A stretch of DNA of 64,000 nucleotides from Massilia sp. PAMC28688. GTDB taxonomy: Bacteria > Pseudomonadota > Gammaproteobacteria > Burkholderiales > Burkholderiaceae_D. Location: positions 1-64,000 of the forward strand of contig NZ_CP080378.1 in NCBI RefSeq assembly GCF_019443445.1. Direction: 5' to 3'. The notes beneath the pieces were generated by a model that was given only the letters and a program-made list of their open reading frames with translations, was not told the DNA's origin and did no database searches. Made by a program: the position numbers and the translations under genes. Shown one piece after another: positions 55,801 to 64,000 of this stretch (position 1 is the stretch's first letter; every line of letters starts with the position of its first letter).

Positions 55801-58459
55801 GCCGCCCCTGTTCCGCGACGCCGCCAATGCCGGCCATGTGCTGGCGCCGTCGCTGAACCACGCGGGCACCGCCGCCGTGCTTCGCAACGGCTATGTGGCC
55901 AACGCGACGCCCGCCCAGCCGGACCTGCTGGCCATAGACCTGTCGTCGGCGCGGGTGCGCATCGCAATCCAGTTCATGGAAGGCATGCGCAACGGCCAGC
56001 CATTGGGCGCGCTGCTGGGTTACCAATTCGAGCGCCGGCTGCACGACCGGCACAACGAAGCCGAAGTGGACCGCTTTATTTACCAGGTGCGCAAGGCGTT
56101 TCCACTGGCGTCCAAGCACCTGGCCGAAACGGCCAGCGCGGAGGCGGACAATGCGGCCATCGAAGCGGTGGAAGCGCGCAATGTGTGCGATGGCCTGCTG
56201 TTGATCGAGCATGTGCGCACCAGCGCCATCAAGACTTACCCCTGGGGCAAGGCGCTGGAGCCGGCCAGCGCCACACAGCGCGCCATTATCGATGAAGAGG
56301 TGCTGAACCTGTTTCAGATCCACGACGCCATTTCGGACGTTTCCATCTCCGAAGCTGTCCATCAGCTCATGGTCGGGAACACCGATCGCGCGGCGGCGGC
56401 AATGGACGCCACCAGCAAAGGCAGCTTCCCGCCCGAACCGGATGTCGTGCGCACGCCTCGCAGCGGTATCGCCCTGACGCATCGCGTGGCCTTGCATTTG
56501 CCGGTCGACGCGGTCGCCGCCGCCGGCGCCAACGTGCGCGGCGTGGTCGAACCGGCCATCGACCGCTGGCTCGAAACTATCTTCCCGCCGATGGCCGATA
56601 TCGTGGTTCACGTCGAGTTTCGCAACGGGGCGCCGGGCAGCGCGTTGGTGCCCGCTGACGTGACGATGCATGATCTTGGGCTCGGCCCTGTCGACCTGCT
56701 CTACATCCTCGATTTTGGCAGCGACCAGGCCATGGGCGAGTTCGATGACCGCATCGTCCACCACATCATCACCACGCGCGGCCTGTCGCCCGATGGGTCC
56801 GTTCTGATCCGTTACACCGAGCCGGGCGGCGTGAAAAAGTCAGCCTTCGAAGTGGCGCCGCTCGCCGCCAGCCTGCGCTCGATACTGCTCAATGCAAGGC
56901 CGCTGCGGCCCACCGACGCGGCGATGCCCAACGAAGCCGATCGCAGCGCCGACGCCGGTGTGGCGATCGCGCCTGCCCAGGTGAGCGCCGCACGCACAGC
57001 AGTGGCGCAGATCAGGACCGACGCCACCGCGCTGCGCGCGCTGATCGACCCGCTTGCGCTCCCCGCTTCCGCGTTTGCCGCGGTGGTGGGCGCGGTTGAC
57101 GCACTAAGTGCCTCGTTCGTCGATTTGCAGCACCGCGCGGCACTGGCGGGAGTCGCTTTATCCAGTCCTGGATCGATCCTGCGGGCGCGCAGCGAATGGT
57201 TTCAGCAGGTGCGCGCCGCCGCCGTCAATCTGGCGGACCGCTGGTCGGCCAAACTGGCCGCCTGCGATGCGCTGCTGGCCGAAGCGGTCAATCCGGCAAA
57301 CAGCGACCAGATGAAGCTTGACGCGATCGAGCGCGCCGAACGTGAAGTATCCACTTCCTACACCGACCCGATACCTGCCACACCAGCGCTGTACCTGCCC
57401 ATTGTGCAGGCCCGGCGCGCCACGTTCGCAGCTTCCCTGGGCGCCGTGCAGGCGGTGAGCACGTCTGCGGCGGTGGATATCCAAACGCTGTGGAACGCCT
57501 GGAGCGCGACCTTCCCCGGCCGCGCGGCGATTGACCTTGCCCTCGACACGGCGGCCGCGCAGGAAGATCAGGTGCGCGCGCTGGTCAGCTCAATGCAGTC
57601 GCTGACATCGAGCCTCATCACCGAACTGGCCCAGCGCATTGCGAAGGCTGACAAGATGATTGCCGACGCGGCGACAGCAACAGGCGAGGCGCAGGTGCAG
57701 CTGCTCACCGACGCCGTCAAGGCCTTGCTCGGCGACGGGGCACGCATCATTCCGCGGTTTACTTTATCGGCCGATCACGGCGATGAATGGCAAAACGCGT
57801 TCGACGGACGGGGCGCGCTGCTTGCCCACCTGCTGCCCGCGCGCGACTTTCCCGTCGACGACTGGATGTACGGCATCGCACGCGTGCGGCCCAAGCTGCA
57901 CGATTGGGAGAACGTGGTCTTGCTGACCGGCGCATTCGGCACCGCCGAACCGTCGCTGGCACCGGTGCAGTTTCCATTCAACGCGGCCGAGCCGTGGCTG
58001 GCGATGGAACTGCCGGCCGCATTTGAACTCAACAAATCGGGCGACCATCTGCTCTACACGGCGGCCTACCCGGGCGGCGTCTTCAACAAGAATGCGCCCC
58101 AGTTCGGCGGCCTGTTGATCGACGAATGGACCGAAGTGATACCGGCAACGCAGGAGACCGCGGGGCTGGCTTTCAACTTTGATCGGCCCAGCAACGAGCC
58201 ACCGCAGAGCATGTTGCTGGTCACGCCGGCGAGCAGTGGCCGCCAGTGGACCTGGGACGACCTGAAGCTGGCGGTACCCGAAACCTTCGACATGGCGAAG
58301 AAGCGCGCCGTGGAACCGCGCGACATCAGCGCTACACCGCTGTCACGCTTGCTGCCCGCGACATTGATGGCGTTCACGACCAATGCGATGTCAATCAGCA
58401 GCGAACTGCGCGTGGCCGATATCCTTATTGCCGAGAAAAGGGCGAACCTCAATGGCTAA
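52883..58459 (+). CDS. Very large conserved hypothetical protein, 1858 aa
   Basis: 1858 aa from ATG 52883, after AAGGA; an in-frame extension to 52733 lies inside the previous gene. Residues ~10-75 look like a coiled coil. At about 112 comes 'ILLFPVRLETRF', then 'VRIYPDDCLIDSFEPDLSENE' (core VRIYPDDCLIDSFEP) and 'RRYWCGIWAAGG'. The middle part is mixed alpha/beta with 'PVVRIGKQPYGIVATTAYSR' near 580. Residues ~1370-1610 form an Ala-rich helical stretch, and the C-terminal ~250 residues return to folded sequence ('DDWMYGIARVRPKLHDWENV'). No enzyme motif recognised. Its stop overlaps the next ATG by 8 bp. Size and lack of repeats argue for a structural component rather than an enzyme (inference). 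Confidence 0.85.
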   Translation: MADLNELLLRARAHREQSDANGRALATETARLGNLREQLAGLGRKVSPHDGQQDERIAQLRAAIAASEAKVAGIRRDKRASADEWTGISALLEPLLDPRRAIAALDADYPILLFPVRLETRFTSAAGPTGAIRQLLVRIYPDDCLIDSFEPDLSENEVKNLRRYWCGIWAAGGDQAREQSAWRELCAAHGAGRAMYLIEQYKPLAQSDPAPVRSSPAAMILAVCADAPLANAVEKSSLAAYWSATWRAGKNATALAAALQALTLAVGAVRAEELRTTYQPFNSQDPPAAGADRAVVPVSTVFLVLPAVAIAATKRQAWTRPPQAALLPERFVLIADSGPEHIEVLGGLVQQPLAVGPDPLAEKSEQFQQADGDLIMPDQLLWMSDFAAALKAGMAFRVDLSARQAAEGFDRLYVLGVRLNPDPQQSRQDFEQLLAHHAGGQSGFAIVPQGTATNNSEQGSTGWTRVQEADELFPLSRMAAAGQQQFDDNATAPYAKTDGLHLAEVLGIDAAVLQAVPNADGRDQAQARAMNTALFPATLGYWLDTQLLPAFGAETIARIRRHFVERVSGRGPVPVVRIGKQPYGIVATTAYSRMTWMDAIDDGGEFGTAPHSKDRQFLMTLRDILRTIARQYWDKLALNAPRVGRRSEKPQQQLLDIMGLHPSSVEFHLQILDSADRIWNEYKLGSKRRAVLEASMRAKMQATSQVLKDLGYAGREPEITAKFFSEVAGPMTRPVIDVPPLSETAELTLCTPDSKNYLTWCREKARSAFEDLRLQRGFSEGKTPNALLYHVLRHALQLGYHSTAFDLHEAHELLTTDRFTAYKEPQFVHVAEATGTESRYGMLYARQPVITGSANSTVAEFIPKWLSTLGQNSTLAAQIEALAVLEHASTAALERAFAEHIDLCSYRWDAWMLSLVNERLHRMRRPSGDAGARRQGLYLGAFGWVENLKPDQGQRSAVQLSEAQAAVFNKPGQPPLFRDAANAGHVLAPSLNHAGTAAVLRNGYVANATPAQPDLLAIDLSSARVRIAIQFMEGMRNGQPLGALLGYQFERRLHDRHNEAEVDRFIYQVRKAFPLASKHLAETASAEADNAAIEAVEARNVCDGLLLIEHVRTSAIKTYPWGKALEPASATQRAIIDEEVLNLFQIHDAISDVSISEAVHQLMVGNTDRAAAAMDATSKGSFPPEPDVVRTPRSGIALTHRVALHLPVDAVAAAGANVRGVVEPAIDRWLETIFPPMADIVVHVEFRNGAPGSALVPADVTMHDLGLGPVDLLYILDFGSDQAMGEFDDRIVHHIITTRGLSPDGSVLIRYTEPGGVKKSAFEVAPLAASLRSILLNARPLRPTDAAMPNEADRSADAGVAIAPAQVSAARTAVAQIRTDATALRALIDPLALPASAFAAVVGAVDALSASFVDLQHRAALAGVALSSPGSILRARSEWFQQVRAAAVNLADRWSAKLAACDALLAEAVNPANSDQMKLDAIERAEREVSTSYTDPIPATPALYLPIVQARRATFAASLGAVQAVSTSAAVDIQTLWNAWSATFPGRAAIDLALDTAAAQEDQVRALVSSMQSLTSSLITELAQRIAKADKMIADAATATGEAQVQLLTDAVKALLGDGARIIPRFTLSADHGDEWQNAFDGRGALLAHLLPARDFPVDDWMYGIARVRPKLHDWENVVLLTGAFGTAEPSLAPVQFPFNAAEPWLAMELPAAFELNKSGDHLLYTAAYPGGVFNKNAPQFGGLLIDEWTEVIPATQETAGLAFNFDRPSNEPPQSMLLVTPASSGRQWTWDDLKLAVPETFDMAKKRAVEPRDISATPLSRLLPATLMAFTTNAMSISSELRVADILIAEKRANLNG

Positions 58460-60311
58460 CGTATTCAAACCACCGCTGGATATGGCCGCCGCGCTGAAGA
58501 TCCGCGCCCTGCCCTCCATCACCCGCTGGGAGCGGGTTGAAGGCATCCCGCGCGCGCATGATTTGGCGCGGGCACTACGTGCCGAAGTGAGCGATCCTCT
58601 GTGGATGCTCGCGCGGCAGTGGCAATTGGGCGAATTCATCGGGGACGATGCGGGTTCACCCGTGTTGGCCAAGCTGCATATCAAGACGACCCAGCTGACC
58701 ACCTATGCGCCGCGCGACGGCGCCGAGCAGGCGTTCGATGACGGCACGCCGCTGGAGAGCCGCGTCGAACAGCGGCCCATCGCTTTCACCGCTGGCGCGC
58801 AGCGGCTCTCGCTCGACTTGCGGCTGCTGATGGGCCGTCAATGGCTCAAACTGGTGGCGCGGGACGGATTGCCGTTTGCGGCGGGGTTCAGGGCCGTGTT
58901 CAAGGTGGAAGCGCCGGATCCCCTGTCGCCCCTGTCGGCGGGCGTGTGCGCGCATCCCGAGGCCTGGCAGCACACAGCCGCCTTCGCGGGCCGCGCCATG
59001 GATGGCTATCTCTGGTATCAATGGCTGGTGGCGCGTCCTTCTCCGCGCGACTATTCCACGTTGCCGCCGCCGCTGGTGATCGGCGGGGCCGATGCCGACG
59101 CTGTCGATCTGTTGGGCGATCGATTCATCGCGTGGTTCGACCAACTGATCGACCAGCCCTTGAAGCCCGAAGAAAACGCATGGGACCCCGCGCGGCTGGA
59201 GTACCGCTTTCAATGCTCGGCGCCGCTCGCCGACGGCAGGAAGGAGTTCGTGGCCGAGGAATACTACCTTGGCAATCTGGACTGGTACGCCCTGGACGAG
59301 GCGCCCGCGAGCGCGGCGCCGGCGCAGCGGCCGGAGGTGCAGTCGGAGATTATCCAGAGCTTTATTCCGACCTCTGTCGAGTTTGCGGGCATGGCCAATC
59401 CGCGTTGGTGGACCTTTGAGGACCGCAAGGTGAATTTTGGCGCGATCAAACCCGATACCACCGATATCGCCAAGCTGCTGATGCTTGAGTTTGGGCTTGT
59501 GTACAGCAACGACTGGTGCATCGTTCCCGTGCCGCTGGCTGCTGGCACGGTGGCGGATGTGGCCGGCCTGGCAGTGACGAACGTCTTTGGCGAGCGGCTG
59601 TGGATCGAGCCCGCGGGGCAAACGCCGGAGCAGGCGTGGCAGCGCTGGAGCATGTACACGCAGCACCAGATCACGCCGGCGCGCACACCCAGCACCAGCC
59701 TGCTGATGCTACCCACCGTGCCCAAGGTCCAAGAGGGTGAAGCGCTGGAAAAAGTGATCATCGTGCGCGATGAAATGGCGAACATGGTGTGGGGGATCGA
59801 GGATACGATTCCCTTACCACACGGGGTGGGCAGGTCTGGCCATGGCGCCGCTGCCGAGACGCTGCGCTTTTACGAGCGGCTGGTGGGCGGTTCGCCACCC
59901 GCGCCTGCGCTGCTGAACGAGGCGAAGGTGCGCTATGAGGTGATGAACACGGTGCCGGAGAACTGGATTCCATTTATTCCGGTGCATGTGCCCGGCGACA
60001 ATCGGCAGATCCAGCTGCAGCGCGCCAGCCTGCCGCGCCGGGTTGAAAATCAGGTCGGGCCTGGGGAAAAGATCAAGCCGCGCACTTCCCTGCTCAGAGA
60101 GGGACTCGATCGCGTCGCGCCGGAAGCATATTTTGTGCATGAGGAGGAAGTGCCGCGCTCGGGGGTGCAGGTGACGCAGGCGTTTCAGCGGACACGGTGG
60201 GCCGATGGGCGGGTGGTTGTCTGGTTCGGCGCAAGCAAGCGGGTTGGGCGCGGGGAAGGGTCGAGCGGGTTGCAGTTTGATCGGCTGGTGGCGGTGCCGA
60301 AGAAGACGTAG
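58452..60311 (+). CDS. Large conserved hypothetical protein, 619 aa, last gene of the operon
   Basis: 619 aa from ATG 58452. Near the N-terminus, 'SDPLWMLARQWQLGEFIGDDAGSPV' (core SDPLWMLARQWQLGEF, residues 47-62) is a striking, evidently conserved motif. Later pieces are 'WYQWLVARPSPRDYSTLPPP', 'FAGMANPRWWTFEDRKVNFG' (core GMANPRWWTFEDRKVNFG), 'LMLEFGLVYSNDWCIVPVPL' and 'MVWGIEDTIPLPHG'. Trp-rich, no signal peptide, no membrane helix. I know this type only as an uncharacterised protein that travels with proteins like the three before it. The stop is TAG. No clear terminator follows, only a 16-bp palindrome. Confidence 0.85.
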   Translation: MANVFKPPLDMAAALKIRALPSITRWERVEGIPRAHDLARALRAEVSDPLWMLARQWQLGEFIGDDAGSPVLAKLHIKTTQLTTYAPRDGAEQAFDDGTPLESRVEQRPIAFTAGAQRLSLDLRLLMGRQWLKLVARDGLPFAAGFRAVFKVEAPDPLSPLSAGVCAHPEAWQHTAAFAGRAMDGYLWYQWLVARPSPRDYSTLPPPLVIGGADADAVDLLGDRFIAWFDQLIDQPLKPEENAWDPARLEYRFQCSAPLADGRKEFVAEEYYLGNLDWYALDEAPASAAPAQRPEVQSEIIQSFIPTSVEFAGMANPRWWTFEDRKVNFGAIKPDTTDIAKLLMLEFGLVYSNDWCIVPVPLAAGTVADVAGLAVTNVFGERLWIEPAGQTPEQAWQRWSMYTQHQITPARTPSTSLLMLPTVPKVQEGEALEKVIIVRDEMANMVWGIEDTIPLPHGVGRSGHGAAAETLRFYERLVGGSPPAPALLNEAKVRYEVMNTVPENWIPFIPVHVPGDNRQIQLQRASLPRRVENQVGPGEKIKPRTSLLREGLDRVAPEAYFVHEEEVPRSGVQVTQAFQRTRWADGRVVVWFGASKRVGRGEGSSGLQFDRLVAVPKKT

Positions 60312-60360
60312 GAGCCGGGAATCTTGTCATGCATAAGCTGAACACGCCCAGTTGTACATG

Positions 60361-60376
60361 TCGTCGTCGACGACGA
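60361..60376. repeat. 16-bp perfect palindrome after the operon
   Basis: TCGTCGTCGACGACGA, 50 bp after the last gene of the large operon. No T-tract. Possibly a protein site or part of a terminator. Confidence 0.5.
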
Positions 60377-60494
60377 GTGGAATACCGAACATAACATCCC
60401 AAATCGACGCGCCCCTATTATTCTGAATCGCAGGGCAACGGGGTCTACTATCGGAGTTGTAAGTGACGCCCCCAGTCTAAGGGTCTATTCTGTA

Positions 60495-60725
60495 ATGGGA
60501 CGGGGGTGTGGCCCAGCATTTCGGGCGCCCGCACCCGAGGAGGTTCGCGCAATCGTCCATATCCTCAACATGATTGTTGATCAAATAGCCAGCCTTGTCG
60601 GTGTCAAGGACGGCCGTGCCGTGCGCCGTTGGATGGCTCCGACAACATCGAAAACTCATGCTCAGATCGACTACGCTGCTTGGCGCCTGTTGTTGCTTGA
60701 ATCGGGCGTTGTTCGGCTGCAATAG
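60495..60725 (+). CDS. Small HTH-like protein, 76 aa
   Basis: A 76-aa frame from ATG 60495. 'EEVRAIVHILNMIVDQIASLVGVKDGRAVRRWMAP' (core DQIASLVGVKDGRAVRRW) reads as a helix-turn-helix like those of small phage- or island-encoded regulators, ending 'IDYAAWRLLLLESG'. In that family the phrase 'YxAWRLLLxEAG' closes the domain. The ribosome site is weak. It sits alone between the large operon and vgrG, in DNA less dense in genes than the rest, perhaps a remnant of a mobile or prophage segment. Confidence 0.5.
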   Translation: MGRGCGPAFRAPAPEEVRAIVHILNMIVDQIASLVGVKDGRAVRRWMAPTTSKTHAQIDYAAWRLLLLESGVVRLQ

Positions 60726-61385
60726 CGTCGTCCACAAAGCGAAAAATCTCTACGCAAAACTAGTAGCAATGACGGAGGAAAACCATTGTCTTAGCAGTTT
60801 ATTGAATAGTGGCGGTTACGTTGGCGCGAAATTCCAACACCGGTCGGCACGGTGCTCCCTTGGAAAGCAGGACTGTTTGCCTTGCCGTCCCGATAACCCC
60901 GGTATCGGGCGCCGCCACCGGAATGCAATCAGCGTGGCCCGGCCACGAGTAAATTTAGCGACGCCCTTCAATACGATTTGCCGGGATTGTCTCGCCACAA
61001 CTCCTCGTGACTGTCTTCGGCTCGCGGCGAGCCTGGCCGGGCCGCTGGAGGTCAGTGGCCGCGTGGCACGCTTAGTGCGCGCCAGAGGCGCGCGGCCCAC
61101 TACGACACGTCGCACCAGGACTCGGCCGAAAATCATGCAGTGATATTCGTGCTGATCTGTGCGAACCCGGGAAAGGTTACAAATTAATCACTATTGTTGA
61201 TGCGAAACTCTTTATAATATGAATTAGACGCGTACCGGCGGGGCAATGCCTCGCCGTCAAAAGGTTTTAACTGCGTCCAACTTTAACGATGTCAATCAAT
61301 ATATTTTTGCAACGCCACGGGAATCACACAACAACATGGTCAAGAGCGCGCCGCACAAGTCCACACTCACTAACACGCTGACCTG
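60726..61385. other. Intergenic region upstream of vgrG
   Basis: About 660 bases without a convincing gene; frames crossing it have shadow-like or fragmentary composition. From about 61185 the DNA turns AT-rich and includes a perfect -10 box TATAAT at 61213-61218, roughly 165 bp before vgrG, with no good -35 at normal spacing. This is the likely vgrG promoter region. Confidence 0.4.
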
Positions 61386-64000
61386 ATGGATATCCTTTCC
61401 GAGGATTCCGCCCTGGGCCTGTTTGGAACCGGGCTTAGTCAGCATTCCCGCCTAGTCACCCTCGCGAGCGCCCAAGGCCGCGCCCTGCCCGAATCCCTCA
61501 TGGCAGAAAAGTTCAGCGGCCGCGAGGCGGTCAACGAACTGTTCGCCTTCGACGTGGACGCGCTAAGCGTCTCGACCGACCTCGACCTGGATATCTTCAT
61601 TGGCGAAGAACTGACCATCGCGCTGCTGCAGCCCGACGGCAGCCGGCGCGCATGGCACGGCCTGTGCACGCAAGCGTCATGGATGGGGGCCGACGGCGGC
61701 GTGGCGCGCTATCGCATGCGCCTCGAACCGGCATTGGCACTGCTGCGCTATCGGCGCGACAGCTACATTTTCCAGCACAAAAACACGCAGGAGATCATTA
61801 CCGAGCTGCTGTCCGATTACGGGCAAGTGCGATTCTAGTTCGACGTCATGCAAGAGCTGGCGCAACGAGAAATTTGCACCCAGTACCGCGAGAGCGATCT
61901 CGAATTCCTTACGCGCCTGCTTGCCAGCGAAGGCCTAAACTGGCGCTTCGAACATGACCAGGCCGGGGACGACGACGAAGGAGGCGATGGCCAGGCCAGG
62001 CACCGATTGGTCATCTTCGACAGCAAAGCGAAGGCCCCGGCCACTCCGGGCGGCGACACGATCCGGTTTCACGGCGTGCGTGCCACCGACAACGACGACG
62101 CGATTAACGAGTTACGCGCCAAGCGCCAGGTTCAAGCCAACGCCGTCAGCATCAGCAGCTGGGACCCGTTCCAGCTGGTTGCGCCCGCGGCTGAGCAGAC
62201 TTCCAACGTGAATTCGGGAGAACTGCCGGCGCAGGAAATTTACGACGGCAGCGGCGAACGCATCGCCAGTGACAGCGGGTTAGCCAATCTCCATAGCCTG
62301 CTGATGCTGCAAGCGCTCGAACTTGACAACAAGATGTTCGAAGGTGCCGGCTCGGTGCGGCGACTGGCCGCCGGCCATGCATTCGCCCTGACACAGCATG
62401 AACGCTATCCAGACGCCGCCTTCAAGGTGCTGTCCGTCAGCCATGAAGCGCGCAACAATTTTCAGTCGCAAATCGCGACAGTGCCCGATACGGGCCTAGA
62501 AGCGGGTACCTATCGCAATAAATTTACCTGCGTGCCCGATGTTGTTCCTATCGTCCCGTGCATGATGACCGCGCCCGGGGCCAGCACAGCGCTCGGCCCG
62601 CAGACGGCCATGGTGGTCGGACTGGGCGATTCGATCTCGACGACGGTGCGCGACCATCACGTAAAAATTTAGTTCGCGTGGCAGCGCGGGCACGCCGCCA
62701 ATGCTGGCGGCATGGGGCACAACACCGACACGAAGGGTAGTGCTCCAGGAGACGAAACGTCGGGCACCTGGGTCCGCGTGGCAGAAGCGCTTGCCGGTCC
62801 GAACTGGGGTTCGCAGTTTACGCCGCGCATAGGCACTGAAGTGCTAGTCGATTTTATCGAAGGCGACATGGACCGGCCGATCGTCGTCGCTCAGCTGTAT
62901 ACCGGATCCGATGCGCCACCTTTCGCCGCCGGTATCGATTCGGCCGCCAACCACGCAGGCGTGCTCTCTGGTATCCATAGTCATAACTTCGATGGTCACG
63001 CGTTCAACCAGTGGCAGCTCGACGACACGCCGGGACAGGTACGCACGCGCCTGGCGACCAGCACCGCGGAAACGCAACTCAATCTTGGCTACCTGATTGC
63101 GCAGGCGCCATCCTCCGCCCATCGCGGCGCCTATCGCGGCAGCGGGTTCGAGCTGCGCACCGACGCCTGGGGCGTGGTGCGGGGGGGCGCGGGCGTGCTG
63201 CTGTCGACCACGGGTCGCTACCAGATTGGCAGCGGCATCGACTCGACCCAGCTCGATGTCGCCGAGGCGGTCTCGCTGTCAAAGGGCGCCCGTGACTTGG
63301 GCGAGCGCCTTGCAGAAGCGGCGGCGCAGCAGCAGGCGCTGTTCAGCGAGGACGCGGCTAAGGCGCACGACGAGTTGATCGGGCAGATCGATCCGATGGC
63401 AAAGGGCAAGCATGAAGGGGAGCTAAACGGACAGGATGTGCTCAAGGCTAAAAGCGGCGAGCGTGACCTCGACGCCGAACAGCCGGTGGAAAAATTTGCA
63501 ACGCCGATCGTGCTGATGGAGGGTCCCGCCAACATCAACTGGGCAACGCCGGCATCGACGGTGGTTTTCGCCGGAGAGCAGATGCAGTGGACCACCCAGT
63601 CGGACCTGCACCTCGCGGCGGCGCACACGGTGTCGTCAGTTGCCGCGAACGCGGTTAGCCTGTTCACGCACGCTGGTGGCATTCAGGCGTTCGCGGGCAA
63701 CGGGCCGGTGTCACTGGAGGCGCACTCTGATCAACTGGAGATACTGGCGGATAAGGCAATCACGGTTATCTCAGTGAACGATAGCATCCAGATCAATGCC
63801 AAGGAAAAGATTGTGCTGCAAGCCGGGCAATCGTCGATCACCCTTGAGGGCGGCAATATCACGTTTGCGTGTCCCGGCAATTTCACTGTCAAGGGTGGCA
63901 CCCATGTGTTCGACTCCGGTGCTTGCAATCCCGCAGTACTGCCAGGCCAGCCGACACTGCTGAGAAAATTCGCCCCAATTAAGAAAGACAAGCCGGGCCC
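61386..64000 (+). pseudogene. vgrG: Type VI secretion spike protein VgrG, interrupted by two in-frame TAG codons and cut by the window end
   Basis: One frame runs from ATG 61386 to the window edge (871 codons seen) with only two stops, both TAG: codon 151 (61836-61838) and codon 429 (62670-62672). Across both, VgrG similarity continues without frameshift: 'GQVRF' stop 'FDVMQELAQREICTQYRESDLEFL', quoted for its core QREICTQYRESDLEFL, and 'DHHVKI' stop 'FAWQRG'. The gp27-like part, the OB-fold ('GTEVLVDFIEGDMDRPIVV', core EVLVDFIEGDMDRP) and a DUF2345-type C-terminal region with beta-helix repeats ('KIVLQAGQSSITLEGGNITF') are all present. A single substitution (CAG or GAG to TAG) explains each stop. 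TAG is the normal stop of several genes here, so readthrough is unlikely. Without readthrough only a 150-aa fragment is made. Confidence 0.85.

Noticed and set aside
55127..56764. A 545-aa open frame antisense to the 1858-aa gene
   Set aside because: Same shadow composition, no ribosome site, and the plus-strand frame runs through in a coupled operon.
60595..61143. A 182-aa frame downstream of the small HTH gene
   Set aside because: It begins inside the HTH gene, has Arg/Thr/Pro shadow composition and no motif.
61386..64000. Genome-wide reading of TAG as an amino acid
   Set aside because: Several intact genes in the window end in TAG at the expected position, so TAG acts as stop here.

Overview
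The window is high-GC, densely coded bacterial chromosome. The family types (Lhr helicase, a QseBC-like two-component pair, a Leloir galactose operon with an embedded sigma factor, a VgrG with a DUF2345-type C-terminus) and the codon bias suggest a betaproteobacterium of the Oxalobacteraceae, in the Massilia/Pseudoduganella/Janthinobacterium neighbourhood. That placement is inference; there is no rRNA here to fix it.

Layout. 1-4.2 kb: a coupled DUF4129-DUF4350-MoxR-DUF58 operon, then a GNAT acetyltransferase and an unknown small protein. 5.2-7.1 kb (minus): a secreted GH16 beta-1,3-glucanase with a PT-repeat linker and a long leader. The leader starts at a near-consensus promoter followed by a LacI-type palindrome. 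7.5-9.1 kb (minus): a membrane-anchored TlpA-type thioredoxin and an ACP phosphodiesterase. 9.3-14.9 kb (plus): an overlapping five-gene operon (secreted unknown, CPA2-type antiporter, YbdK-type carboxylate-amine ligase, response regulator, sensor kinase) closed by a clear terminator. 15-22.6 kb: the helicase Lhr facing a large propeller-sensor diguanylate cyclase. 22.7-25.5 kb: a chalcone-isomerase-like secreted protein, then a manganese catalase with a ZIP metal transporter.

25.7-35 kb: galactose metabolism. UDP-galactopyranose mutase (plus) converges on a minus-strand operon galT-galK-GH2-glycosyltransferase-galE-sigma factor-galM, read from a promoter at about 35.0 kb. Together they would convert galactose or galactosides to UDP-galactose and on to UDP-galactofuranose for surface glycans. 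35.1-43.3 kb: small regulators (two related HTH proteins about 7 kb apart), a secreted cysteine-rich protein, a single-domain response regulator, uridine kinase, a hybrid kinase with two receiver domains, and an orphan protein.

43.7-60.3 kb is the most unusual part: a five-gene, 16.6-kb operon with tightly overlapping or coupled genes. It encodes a subtilisin-like peptidase with a CCCDCCC cluster near its active serine, a 1137-aa DUF6603-type protein, and three very large proteins (1114, 1858 and 619 aa) of no function I can name. None has a recognisable signal peptide. It looks like a dedicated multi-protein apparatus and is the best candidate here for an undescribed system. After a 1.07-kb gap holding one small HTH-like gene, the window ends in a type VI secretion vgrG whose reading frame is intact except for two in-frame TAG codons.

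Most reading frames antisense to these genes are high-GC shadows and are left out.
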